64,000 bases of DNA, from positions 34,156 to 98,155 of the forward strand of contig JAFURM010000003.1 in NCBI GenBank assembly GCA_017471925.1, in the 5' to 3' direction. A model generated the notes under the pieces. That model made no database searches. It was given only the letters and a program-made list of their open reading frames with translations, and was not told the DNA's origin. Source of the stretch: Bacteroides sp. (GTDB taxonomy: Bacteria > Bacteroidota > Bacteroidia > Bacteroidales > Bacteroidaceae). The position numbers and the translations under genes are program-made. Positions 53,547 through 61,892 of the stretch are shown here, piece by piece (position 1 is the first letter of the stretch; every line of letters starts with the position of its first letter).

Positions 53547-56500
53547 TTATGATTCTACTTGTTCCACATTGTCTTCATCCACGTACCACAGGTAGCCGTG
53601 AATCTCTTCCTTGGGATAGCCCATGCTGCTCAGGAGGTCAATGTAGTCTTTCACTTGTTTGTTGTAGCGCCGGTTGGGCTTGCCGAACTTGAAGTCCAGC
53701 ACCACAATCTGCCCTTCCTTCATCATGACGCGGTCGGGGCGGCGGTTGTGCAGCTGTCCGTTCTCCATCCAGATGATGTCACACTCGTTGAAGAGCCTCC
53801 ATGAGCCGTCATACCATTGCTGTACCAGGGGGTGGGTGAAGGCCCTTCGGGTGAGCTGTCTCACCTCCTCCTCCTCTCCGCTGTCGGTAATGACCCCTTC
53901 GAACACCAGCCGGTCTATGGCCTGTTCCGCGTCGTCCCGGGTGCGTATGGAGGAGAAGAGCGTGTGCAGCAGGCAGCCCCGGTTGATGAAGCGTTGCCAG
54001 GAGTCGCCTTCATCCCTGCCGGCTATGAAGTCGGCCGAGCGGTTGGACTGCCTGAACGTGATGTCGGGCCTTCTGCTCTCCATCTGCACCGGCCGTCTTC
54101 CGGCCTTCTGCGTCAGGCGGTTCCTGAAGGCCGGTTCCCCTTGTTCCTCCGGCTGTCGGGCCGCTGCTTTTTTGGAGGGACAGAGGGTGCCCGATTCGAA
54201 GAGGCCCTCCTCCTCGTCCCAGTAGTCGCCGTTCTCCGTGGCTATCCGTGGCAGGATGTCGGCAAAGAGGTCGCTCACGCTGTTCTTCTCCTTCTTGCTG
54301 CTCCACAGGATGAGGTTCTTCCCCGCACGGGTGAAGGCCACGTAGAGCAGGTTCAGGTTGTCCACCCACAGCTGCAGCCGCTCGTGCAGGTACTCCTTGC
54401 GGTAGATGGACTCGGCCATGAGCGGAGAGTAGGTCACGGGCACCAGGTTCAGGGCGTTGTAGGGAGCCGTGGGAGGCACGCACCACACCATCTGCCGGCG
54501 GGTTTCGTCCTCCAGCTTCCAGTCGCAGAAAGGTATCAGTACCGTGTGGAATTCCAGTCCTTTGGACTTGTGGATGGAGAAGATGCGTATGCCCTCCATT
54601 TCACCGCCCGGGATGGTCTTGCTGCAGAGCTTCTCGTCCCAGTGACGGATGAAGAGGTTCAGGTCGGAAGGATTGTTCTGCAGATACTCCGTAACGGTGT
54701 CCATGAAGGAGAAGAGGTAGGCCTCCTGCTTTTCTATCCGTTGCAGGCCAAGCAGCGTGTAGAGTTCCTCTAACAGTTCGTGAAGCGGCATGAGGCGCAG
54801 TTCCTCCCGTCGTTCCGTGAAGGCTGCGGGCAGGGCATCCTCCAGTTCGTTCCATGCCGTTGTCTCGTCGGCAGGCTCTCCGCCCATCTGTTTCAGGTTC
54901 ATCAGCAGGGAGGCGCGGGCTATCTTCTCTTCGGGTTCGGCTAAGCATCGCAGGGCATCTATCAGCATGCAGACGGCTTGTGAGGCATCCAACCGGAATG
55001 CCTCGTTGGAGACGATGGGGATGTGCAGCTCCTTGTCGAAGTAGTCGGCAATGGCCGGTATCACCTTGTTCTTGCGCACCAGTATGGCCATGTCGTTCAG
55101 CTCCACCCCGGCTTGTCTCAGCCTGAGCACCTCGTTGCCCAGGGCGTTCAGGGTCATCTCGGCATAGCTGTGCTCCTTGTCGGGCTGCAGGATGGCGGCC
55201 TTCACGTAGCCCCTCTGTTCGCTCTTGGGCGATTCCTGCACCACGTCGGCATAGGCGTTTTTCAGGGGGAAGCACTCCTCCATCAGCTCGCTCAGGTGCA
55301 GCCCGTTCAGGTAGTCCACGGCCTGCGTGAAGAAGCGGTTGTTGAAGCCGATGATGTTGGCCTCGCTGCGGCGGTTGGTCTTCAGGGTCTCCACACGGAT
55401 GGGGTAGGGGAAGGGCGTGCGTTTCGTGCTGTCCGTCCCGTTGGCGGGCTGTTGGGCGGTAAGTCCCTCCAGAATGCCCCAGTCGCCGTTGCGCCAGCGG
55501 TAGATGGACTGTTTCACGTCGCCCACTATCAGGCTGTCGGCTCCCTGGGAGAGCCCTTCTAATAGCAACAGGCGGAAGTTGTCCCACTGCATGCGGCTGG
55601 TGTCCTGGAATTCGTCTATCATCACGTTGCGTATGTTGGCACCGATTTTCTCGAAGACGAAGGAGGAGTCGCCCTCGCTCACCAGTCCGTGGAGCAGGGC
55701 ATTGGTGTCGGAGAGCAGGAAGCGGTTGTGCTCCCTGTTCTGCAGCCTCACCTCCTCGTCGATGTGGTTCAGCAGCTGCAGCTTGTTGAGGTGTTGCAGG
55801 GAGAGGGTGCAGCTGTTGATGTCGCTGTTGCGCTGCGGACGTTCCTGCTCGGCAGCCCGCAGGAGGGGCAGCAGGCTCTTTTCGGCCAGGGCTATGATTT
55901 CGTTCTTGCGGGCGGAGGTCTTCGTGGCCCAGTTCTTGGCGTCGGTCAGGCAGGCCTCCACCGTCTTGTTGTAGGCCTCCTTCTGGCTCAACTTGCCGTC
56001 GCGCAGCTTGCGGAAGTAGCTGCCTATGCTCCTGTCTCCGCCCTTCAGGTCGGCAGGGGTCAGGTCGTGGTTGGTCAGTTCCTCCATGAAGAGGTCGTGA
56101 TAGCGTTTCATGCTCTTCCGGGCCTCGCCCTCTATTTCGCGCAGCACGGCTTTGTAGAGCTTCAGGGTGTCATGGCTGCGCAGCTTCTCGCGCAGTTCCC
56201 TGCCGCGTTCAATGTAGCTCTCGTCAAAGATGTAGTGGCCGAAGCTCTTCACCTCGTCCGATACGTTCCACCGCTTGTCGTTGGCTATGCGTTCGTTGAT
56301 GTAGTCCAGCAGCCAGGCCAGCACTTGTGAGGTGGGCGACAGTTTCTCTATCAGGCTGTCCACGGCATCGTTCAGCACCTCGCTGTTGTTCAGCTCGATG
56401 TTCAGGTTGGGGGCCAGCTCCAGTTCGCGTGCCAGGTTGCGCATCACCGACTGGAAGAAAGAGTCGATGGTCTCCACCCGGAAGTTGTTATAGTCGTGCA

Positions 56501-56816
56501 GCATGTAGGTCAGGGCCTGTCCTGCGCGTTGCCGCAGCTCTTCGTCGGTCATTCCGTGCCTGTCGTTGCCGGCGGCTTCCTGCAGTCGTTGCCGGATGCA
56601 GGCCAGGTAGACATCCGATGCGGGGTCGCCCTTCCAGATGCCATAGAGCTGTTGCAGGATGCGCTCCTTCATTTCGGCCGTGGCCTTGTTGGTGAAGGTG
56701 ACGGCCAGTATCTGCCGATAGGCAAGCGGGTTCAGTATCAGGTGCTTGATGTACTCTACCGCCAGGGTAAAGGTCTTTCCGGCACCGGCCGAGGCTTTAT
56801 ATACCAGTAGTTCCAT
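53547..56816 (-). CDS. addA: AddA-like UvrD-family helicase-nuclease
   Basis: The 1089-residue motor subunit of AddAB has Walker A YKASAGAGKTFTLAVEYI at the N-terminus, motif Ia AVTFTNKATAEMKERIL, motif II/III NVMIDEFQDTSRMQW and LIVGDVKQSIYRWRNGD, motif V/VI IFSIHKSKGLEFHTVLIP and LLYVAFTRAGKNL. A C-terminal nuclease follows with RPDRVMMKEGQIVVLDFKFG. Both nuclease sites of the pair thus look intact. Promoter at 56916-56923. Confidence 0.95.
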   Translation of the reverse strand: MELLVYKASAGAGKTFTLAVEYIKHLILNPLAYRQILAVTFTNKATAEMKERILQQLYGIWKGDPASDVYLACIRQRLQEAAGNDRHGMTDEELRQRAGQALTYMLHDYNNFRVETIDSFFQSVMRNLARELELAPNLNIELNNSEVLNDAVDSLIEKLSPTSQVLAWLLDYINERIANDKRWNVSDEVKSFGHYIFDESYIERGRELREKLRSHDTLKLYKAVLREIEGEARKSMKRYHDLFMEELTNHDLTPADLKGGDRSIGSYFRKLRDGKLSQKEAYNKTVEACLTDAKNWATKTSARKNEIIALAEKSLLPLLRAAEQERPQRNSDINSCTLSLQHLNKLQLLNHIDEEVRLQNREHNRFLLSDTNALLHGLVSEGDSSFVFEKIGANIRNVMIDEFQDTSRMQWDNFRLLLLEGLSQGADSLIVGDVKQSIYRWRNGDWGILEGLTAQQPANGTDSTKRTPFPYPIRVETLKTNRRSEANIIGFNNRFFTQAVDYLNGLHLSELMEECFPLKNAYADVVQESPKSEQRGYVKAAILQPDKEHSYAEMTLNALGNEVLRLRQAGVELNDMAILVRKNKVIPAIADYFDKELHIPIVSNEAFRLDASQAVCMLIDALRCLAEPEEKIARASLLMNLKQMGGEPADETTAWNELEDALPAAFTERREELRLMPLHELLEELYTLLGLQRIEKQEAYLFSFMDTVTEYLQNNPSDLNLFIRHWDEKLCSKTIPGGEMEGIRIFSIHKSKGLEFHTVLIPFCDWKLEDETRRQMVWCVPPTAPYNALNLVPVTYSPLMAESIYRKEYLHERLQLWVDNLNLLYVAFTRAGKNLILWSSKKEKNSVSDLFADILPRIATENGDYWDEEEGLFESGTLCPSKKAAARQPEEQGEPAFRNRLTQKAGRRPVQMESRRPDITFRQSNRSADFIAGRDEGDSWQRFINRGCLLHTLFSSIRTRDDAEQAIDRLVFEGVITDSGEEEEVRQLTRRAFTHPLVQQWYDGSWRLFNECDIIWMENGQLHNRRPDRVMMKEGQIVVLDFKFGKPNRRYNKQVKDYIDLLSSMGYPKEEIHGYLWYVDEDNVEQVES

Positions 56817-56915
56817 GTTATGCTCGTTTTGATGGTCAGTGCGAAGTCTGATGGTGTCGGGATGGAAGATGGCTTGCCATCTCTCCCGGATAATTATAGT
56901 CTTTTATTTATTTCA

Positions 56916-56923
56916 CAAAGATA
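56916..56923 (-). promoter_or_regulatory. -7 promoter box of addAB
   Basis: TATCTTTG on the minus strand, 99 bases upstream of the addA start. Confidence 0.55.
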
Positions 56924-57006
56924 AGTGTTTTCATTGAGAAGGAAAAAGAATGCAGGGACTTTCTTACTGCCCGTATTGCAAAAAGATGATAAAAAAGAGA
57001 AGGCTG

Positions 57007-57038
57007 CTTGCTTTTCTCATTTCAATGGCTTACATTTG
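57007..57038 (+). promoter_or_regulatory. Promoter of the 57147 gene
   Basis: -7 box TACATTTG (57031-57038) with CTTG (57007-57010) 20 bases upstream. It predicts a ~100-base leader. Confidence 0.6.
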
Positions 57039-57146
57039 CGCTATCACTATAAATAGGCACTGATTAAAGGCGATAGTCCCCAAAAAGGGGTCATCCTTTT
57101 GCTCGTGAAAGATAGTGAGGTGTTGCATTCAAAACGATGAAGAAGC

Positions 57147-58757
57147 ATGGAATTCCGAGTATTGAATAGCATTATCAGTGGTGTGCTTTCGCCGGCCAAC
57201 CTGTCCGATGACTGCATCCACAACAATCGCTTCAGGCAAGATGCCCGGCGGTTGAGAAGATACTCTTATGCTTTTACGGAAATGCAAAACCTCCTCTCTA
57301 CCGTCTTGCAGGAGTGGGGCGAGGCTCCTCCCGACTATCCCGACCTCTCCGTCACTCCGGATCTGCAGAGCCGTCCCGATGACATGATGAACTACATCCA
57401 TCACCTGCGTATGGAAGAGTTTGACCATGTGCTCACTTCGCCCGACTGCCTGCAACTCTCTTCGCCTCTCTTTGACTTCTATGATGCCTTGCTGGCACTG
57501 GAATTCCACACACTGAATCTCCATATTGCGGAGATGCTGCTTCGGCTGCGTTCCCGGACGGATGCCCGCACACTGATTATCGGGGTGCTGGACGACATCT
57601 ATGTCATGGCGGCAAAACTCTATGAAAATGGTTGCTGCCACCTGTCTCCCTCCTTGTGCCGTCATCTCCGGGGAACTTTGGCCTGTTTCTATCTGGAGCT
57701 GAGCGGCCGATACTGTGACCTCCTGGAGAGTGAGGATTATTGCGACTATCATCAGCTGTTGGCTGATCCTCTCTTTGACTTTCCCTTTTCCGAGACGGAG
57801 AAACGGAAGTATGAAATCCTGTGCCTGAACGCCAAAGTGAGGCATCTGTTGGTCTCCTGGAGTATGTCTGTACGCGACAAGTCGGAGGATGGAACCCCCA
57901 AATATAAAGAGTTGGGCAGGGCATACTATGCCTCGTTGTGTGGACTGCTCGAAGGCTTGGCCGACAGTCGTCAGCAGTCTCCTGTTTCTTGGAAGGAACT
58001 GCCAGCCGTTTTGTGGCAGGGAGTGTTGGCGTTAGAGAATTTCCTTTACTGTCTCTACAGCAAACAGTCCACAGACAAATTCCTTTCCTATGTTCTGGTT
58101 ACTGACTCCGGTTGGATGGCTACCCAAATCAGCCATTTCTACAGCTGGGAATTCGATAAGGAGAAAGTCTTTGATGAAGCCCGCAGCATTTGTCATGACA
58201 TCCGCCTCCGACTGATGGAGGAATGCTTCACTTTCTTTGATACCCGACTTCCTGCTTTGAACAGTCTGCCCCGCCGGATATATCTCTATCTGCAACAGCA
58301 ACTGAACCTCTACGAAAACAACTATGATGGCAGGTTCGTTGTCATCAGGGTGGTTCGTGACGAGGATATACCCGATATGCCGGTCACTGTGGCCGATGGT
58401 CCGGACATGGAGGCCATCAGGAAGATATTCGATTTCCTTACCAATGCACGTAGCAAGCATGGCTACAGAATCATGCAGGCCAACGAGGTGGATTTCCTGC
58501 GCCGTCAGTTCCTCTGTTTCGTCAGCAACAAGGGGATTCCGCAGGTGAAGCAGGAGCAGCGTGTAAGGGTGACGGATGGCACGATGGGAGTGGTGCTGGG
58601 ACTCTTTTTCCACTACTGTGCGATTTACAAGCAGGACAAGGAGAAGTATGCCCGTTTCCTTTATGAACACATTGCCAACGACTGCAAGAATTGGAAAGTC
58701 TTCCGCAACAATGCCGCCCATTATCGCAAGGCTTATACTGCGTTCCTGGCTTCATGA
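57147..58757 (+). CDS. Hypothetical 536-residue protein upstream of the VirE/DUF3987/Argonaute-like genes
   Basis: I do not recognise the family. The protein is 536 residues, predicted soluble, without signal peptide or membrane helices, rich in Leu, Cys and aromatic residues, and apparently almost all helical. The last ~80 residues (from VDFLRRQFLCFVSNKG through ...NAAHYRKAYTAFLAS) look like a distinct small domain that could bind nucleic acid or protein, but no motif proves this. Codon use matches the neighbours. It has its own promoter and terminator, so it is not co-transcribed with the HTH gene 266 bases downstream. I considered RteC-type regulators but the conserved RteC C-terminus is not evident. 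Confidence 0.75.
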   Translation: MEFRVLNSIISGVLSPANLSDDCIHNNRFRQDARRLRRYSYAFTEMQNLLSTVLQEWGEAPPDYPDLSVTPDLQSRPDDMMNYIHHLRMEEFDHVLTSPDCLQLSSPLFDFYDALLALEFHTLNLHIAEMLLRLRSRTDARTLIIGVLDDIYVMAAKLYENGCCHLSPSLCRHLRGTLACFYLELSGRYCDLLESEDYCDYHQLLADPLFDFPFSETEKRKYEILCLNAKVRHLLVSWSMSVRDKSEDGTPKYKELGRAYYASLCGLLEGLADSRQQSPVSWKELPAVLWQGVLALENFLYCLYSKQSTDKFLSYVLVTDSGWMATQISHFYSWEFDKEKVFDEARSICHDIRLRLMEECFTFFDTRLPALNSLPRRIYLYLQQQLNLYENNYDGRFVVIRVVRDEDIPDMPVTVADGPDMEAIRKIFDFLTNARSKHGYRIMQANEVDFLRRQFLCFVSNKGIPQVKQEQRVRVTDGTMGVVLGLFFHYCAIYKQDKEKYARFLYEHIANDCKNWKVFRNNAAHYRKAYTAFLAS

Positions 58758-58796
58758 GGCAGAGCGGGTCGGCATATCCCGGCAGTTGTCGCTACG

Positions 58797-58834
58797 AATC
58801 CCTTACGAGCTCTCTTCGTAAAGGGATTTTTTTT
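58797..58834 (+). terminator. Rho-independent terminator of the 57147 gene
   Basis: Stem AATCCCTTACGA / TCGTAAAGGGATT (one bulge) with a short loop, followed by T8, about 40 bases after the stop. Confidence 0.85.
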
Positions 58835-59023
58835 GCATGTTTCTGTAGGGACATAATCGCGTCAGTGAACGGTGGAAAGCTCTGTTAACCAGCGGAAATC
58901 TGTGTTAATACGCATTTGGCCTTTTGCGGATAAAATCGGCATTCTTCCTCTCGTAAAGTGTCGTTTGCAACACGTAAGATACTCGTACCCTTTCTTCGCT
59001 TCCGAACTTTAAAGACAAAGCGT

Positions 59024-59365
59024 ATGAAACAAGAGTATTTTCCATGGTACAGGCTGGAACAGCTGCGCAATGAGCTGGCCGGCATGGCCCGTCTGCTGGA
59101 GCGGGCCGGTGTGAAACCTGCAATTCCCGTAGCCGAGGGATGGGTGGACGGACAGGAAGTGATGAATGCCCTGCACATCAGTGCACGCACCTTGAGCGAC
59201 CTTCGTGCAAAGAGGGTCATCGGCTACACCCGCCTGGGGCGGAAGTTCTATTACAAGTGCAAGGAGATAGACGACATTTTGCAGGACAATTATGTGATGT
59301 ACAACCTGAAGCAGCGCAAGGGCGGGACAGACCCGGCCGACGGCGAGGAAGGAGGCCGCTCATGA
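59024..59365 (+). CDS. Helix-turn-helix DNA-binding protein (excisionase/MerR-like HTH_17)
   Basis: The 113-residue protein has a short helical N-terminus (residues ~8-32). The winged HTH follows with GWVDGQEVMNALHISARTLS, DLRAKRVIGYTRLGRKFYYK and EIDDILQDNYV, the layout of the helix-turn-helix domain 17 family common in Bacteroidales mobile elements. It likely regulates the operon or guides a replication or excision step. It overlaps the next gene by ATGA (59362-59365). Start at 59024 was chosen because the conserved segment follows and an earlier ATG (58958) adds unrelated residues. A weak TACCCTTT box at ~58987-58994, with TTTG about 20 bases upstream, may be its promoter. Confidence 0.88.
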   Translation: MKQEYFPWYRLEQLRNELAGMARLLERAGVKPAIPVAEGWVDGQEVMNALHISARTLSDLRAKRVIGYTRLGRKFYYKCKEIDDILQDNYVMYNLKQRKGGTDPADGEEGGRS

Positions 59366-59970
59366 GCATCATCAACTATTATGACGTGCCTACGCCCCAC
59401 CGTTTCAGCTTCTTCCGTGCTCCCGTGCGCAACACGACTCCCTACAAGAGTGTCTCCGTGCGCCAAATCTACAATGTGGTTACCGGTGACTACTATCGTG
59501 AGACCACCCTGCATCTGCGCAATCTTTGCCGCCTCATGAAGGAGGGGAAGGCCACGAAGCGCGATGTGCAGCGTTTCAAGAGCGAACATTTCGACTATGC
59601 CACCTTCAGCGGTGTCTTTTCGTGCCGCCGCAACGATGCCCTGCTGCAACACAGCGGCCTCCTTTGCTTGGACTTTGACCATCTGGCACAGTGGCGCGAA
59701 AGTCCGTCGGTGGGTGGTGTCTATGGCCTGCGCTACCTCCTGATGAACGACACGGCCGTGGACTCGCGCCTCATTCTGCGTAGCCCCGGTGGCGAGGGAT
59801 TGAAGTGGGTCGTGGCCATAGACCCTTCACAGGCCACTCATGGTGAGTGGTTCGATGCCCTTTCGTTCTATGTAGAGCGCAACTATGGCGTTCAGGCCGA
59901 CCCCTCGGGCCGCGACGTGTCGCGGGCCTGCTATCTGCCGTGGGATCCCGATGCCGTCATCTTTGAATAA
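59362..59970 (+). CDS. BT4734/BF3469-family protein (VirE N-terminal-like domain)
   Basis: The 202-residue protein matches the BT4734-like (PF08800, VirE_N) family: VSVRQIYNVVTGDYYRETT, LCRLMKEGKATKRDVQRFKS, the core GLLCLDFDHLAQW, and the late RSPGGEGLKWVVAID and DPSGRDVSRACYLPWDPDAV. In Bacteroidales this family is regularly paired with DUF3987 proteins and is thought to derive from plasmid or phage primase-replication proteins. No enzymatic activity has been shown to my knowledge. Coupled to the HTH gene by ATGA and 22 bases before the DUF3987 gene. Confidence 0.92.
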   Translation: MSIINYYDVPTPHRFSFFRAPVRNTTPYKSVSVRQIYNVVTGDYYRETTLHLRNLCRLMKEGKATKRDVQRFKSEHFDYATFSGVFSCRRNDALLQHSGLLCLDFDHLAQWRESPSVGGVYGLRYLLMNDTAVDSRLILRSPGGEGLKWVVAIDPSQATHGEWFDALSFYVERNYGVQADPSGRDVSRACYLPWDPDAVIFE

Positions 59971-59992
59971 TCCATTTTAATAAACGACTGTC

Positions 59993-61798
59993 ATGACCAA
60001 CAAGAAATTCAACGTCAACCAGTGGCTGCATCCGTCGGCCACACCGCAAGAACAGGTGGAAACCGTCACCCGTCGCATTGAGCAGGCCGGCATAGACATT
60101 GCCCCGACCTACAAGGAGTGGTGCGACTTGGGCTTTGCCCTGGCTCATGGGTTGGGCGAAGCGGGACGCACCTATTTCCATCGCCTGAGCCGCTACTATG
60201 CCTCCTACAAGCCGCGTGAAGCGGACAAACAGTTCACCGCCTGCCTCACCTCCCGCGGGCAGGGCATCACGCTGAACACCTTCTTCCACCTGGCACGCCG
60301 GGCGGGAGTGGACATTTCCCTGCCCGTTCCGCCATTCCGCCATTCCGCCAATCCGCCAACGGGGGGGCATGATAAAAAACGAAAGGAGCAGCCGCCCCGA
60401 CCGTCACCTTCCGTCCCTGAAGGCGACAGCACTCCGGAGCCATTGCCTGCCTTCCCTCCCCAGGTCTACGACTCCTTGCCAGGCCTGCTGAGTGAGGTGG
60501 TGGGCTATGGCCTCTCGCCCGAAGATACCGACATGCTCCTGTTGGGCAGCCTGACGGTCTTGTCGGCCTGCCTTACGCAGGTGTCGGGCATCTATGGGCA
60601 GCGTCAGGTCTTTCCCAACCTTTATCTCTTTGTCAATGCCCGGGCCGCTACCGGAAAGGGAAGGCTCACCCTGTGCCGTCACCTAGTGGACATTGTACAT
60701 GCCGAACTGCGTCGCCTGAACAAGGCCGAATGGGAGGAGTATCGTCGCCTGAAGTCCGAGTATGATCAGAACAAACGCAAGACAGGCGGTGAGGAACCCC
60801 AGCCGCCTCCGGTAAGGATGCTTTTCGTCCCGGCCAACAGTACGGCAACGGCTCTGTTCCAGACGCTGAGCGAGAACAAGGGGCAGGCTCTGATGATGGA
60901 GACCGAGGGCGACACCCTGAGTACCACCCTGAGCAGTGAGCACGGCAATTACAGCGATGGCTTCCGCAAGGCTTTCCACCATGAGTCCATAGCCTATAAC
61001 CGTAGGAAAGACAGGGAGTATGTGGAGATAGGAACCCCTTGTCTCTCCGTGCTGCTCAGTGGAACGCCGCGCCAGATATCCACCCTTATCCCCGATGCCG
61101 AGAACGGACTGTTCTCCCGTTTCCTCTTCTACACTCTCCCGTTGCGTCCTGTGTGGAACGATGTCTTTGCCGGTTGCGACGAGGATACCCTGGACCTCCG
61201 CTTCTGGCGGTTGGGTGGTCGTTTCCACCGTTTTTATGTGCGCTTGCAACAGGCACGCCCCATAACCTTCACGCTGACCGTGGAGCAGCAGTGCGAGTTC
61301 AATGCCCGCTTCGAAGCCTTGCAGGAGCAGGGACTGGACGAGTATGGACCGGACCTCCTGCCTACCATGCGTCGTCTGGGCCTTTCCGCTTTCCGCATCT
61401 GCATGGTGCTGTCTGTCCTGCGCCTGATGGATGGTGAGGGCGACAAGCCCTTGCCTGAAGTACTGGCCTGCAGGGACGAGGATTTCCGTACGGCCATGCT
61501 CATGGTGCCCGTGCTCTTGCGCCATGCCGGAGAGGTGTATCGCCTGCTGTGTCAGGCGGTGTTGGCCTCCTCCCAACGCCAGCCCCATCCTGTAGATGAA
61601 GGACACCAGCAGCGCATGAAGGCCCTGCTGCAGGCACTGCCCGACCGCTTCTCGCGTGCCGAGTGCATAGAGGCCGCTGCAGGGATGGGCATCACCTTGC
61701 GCTCGGCCGAGCGTTACCTGAGTGAGTACTGTGCTGCGGATTTGGTACTGAAAGACGGACGCGGTGTCTATCTGAAGGCTTCTGCTGTTGTCAAATGA
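59993..61798 (+). CDS. PriCT_2-DUF3987 replication-protein-like ATPase
   Basis: The 601-residue protein has a PriCT_2-type segment in residues ~18-105 (EWCDLGFALAHGLGEAGRTYF, SRYYASYKPREADKQFTACL) like primase C-terminal domains. Residues ~106-155 are a Pro-rich linker carrying a four-copy octamer repeat (FRHSANPPTGG). Residues ~155-600 form the DUF3987 core with a P-loop-like NARAATGKGRLTLC (~216-229), ALMMETEGDTLS and CLSVLLSGTPRQISTLI, ending in a winged-helix-like tail. Such proteins resemble phage/plasmid helicase-primases. Third gene of the HTH operon. The octamer array and an adjacent G7 run at 60361-60367 could shift the frame between the two domains. Confidence 0.9.
   Translation: MTNKKFNVNQWLHPSATPQEQVETVTRRIEQAGIDIAPTYKEWCDLGFALAHGLGEAGRTYFHRLSRYYASYKPREADKQFTACLTSRGQGITLNTFFHLARRAGVDISLPVPPFRHSANPPTGGHDKKRKEQPPRPSPSVPEGDSTPEPLPAFPPQVYDSLPGLLSEVVGYGLSPEDTDMLLLGSLTVLSACLTQVSGIYGQRQVFPNLYLFVNARAATGKGRLTLCRHLVDIVHAELRRLNKAEWEEYRRLKSEYDQNKRKTGGEEPQPPPVRMLFVPANSTATALFQTLSENKGQALMMETEGDTLSTTLSSEHGNYSDGFRKAFHHESIAYNRRKDREYVEIGTPCLSVLLSGTPRQISTLIPDAENGLFSRFLFYTLPLRPVWNDVFAGCDEDTLDLRFWRLGGRFHRFYVRLQQARPITFTLTVEQQCEFNARFEALQEQGLDEYGPDLLPTMRRLGLSAFRICMVLSVLRLMDGEGDKPLPEVLACRDEDFRTAMLMVPVLLRHAGEVYRLLCQAVLASSQRQPHPVDEGHQQRMKALLQALPDRFSRAECIEAAAGMGITLRSAERYLSEYCAADLVLKDGRGVYLKASAVVK
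60327..60358 (+). repeat. Four-copy 8-bp tandem repeat inside the DUF3987 gene
   Basis: Three units TTCCGCCA plus ATCCGCCA (60327-60358), followed by ACGGGGGGG (G7 at 60361-60367). The array encodes RHSANPP in the linker between two domains. The inverse-oriented copy is at 63806-63837. Confidence 0.9.
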
Positions 61799-61801
61799 GA
61801 A

Positions 61802-61819
61802 CCTGTTTTTGAAAACAGG
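61802..61819 (+). terminator. Possible terminator/inverted repeat after the DUF3987 gene
   Basis: CCTGTTTT-TG-AAAACAGG forms a perfect 8-bp inverted repeat 3 bases past the stop. The loop is very short and no U tract follows, so its termination strength is uncertain. Confidence 0.45.
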
Positions 61820-61823
61820 CCCG

Positions 61824-61859
61824 GGACTTGCAAAAGTCCGTCCATTATCGTTATCTTTG
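61824..61859 (+). promoter_or_regulatory. Promoter of the Argonaute-like gene with an overlapping dyad
   Basis: -7 box TATCTTTG (61852-61859) and -33-like CTTG (61827-61830), 21 bases apart, 33 bases before ATG 61893. GGACTT-GCAA-AAGTCC (61824-61839) is a perfect inverted repeat overlapping the -33 box, a likely operator. Confidence 0.7.
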
Positions 61860-61892
61860 TGGCACGACTTGCAACCAACCATAGAAACGATC

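Larger units (their letters stand above)
56817..57146. other. 330-base intergenic region with two divergent promoters
   Basis: It holds the addAB -7 box and the promoter of the 57147 gene (both listed), and a small CCCC-AAAAA-GGGG hairpin at 57078-57090 in the latter's leader. No gene was seen. Confidence 0.6.

Noticed and set aside
57129-57845. 238-codon minus-strand frame opposite the 57147 gene
   Set aside because: The plus frame is longer, has a promoter and terminator, and its codon use matches neighbours.
57147-58757. RteC-type regulator
   Set aside because: Length is about double and the conserved RteC C-terminal pattern is not evident.
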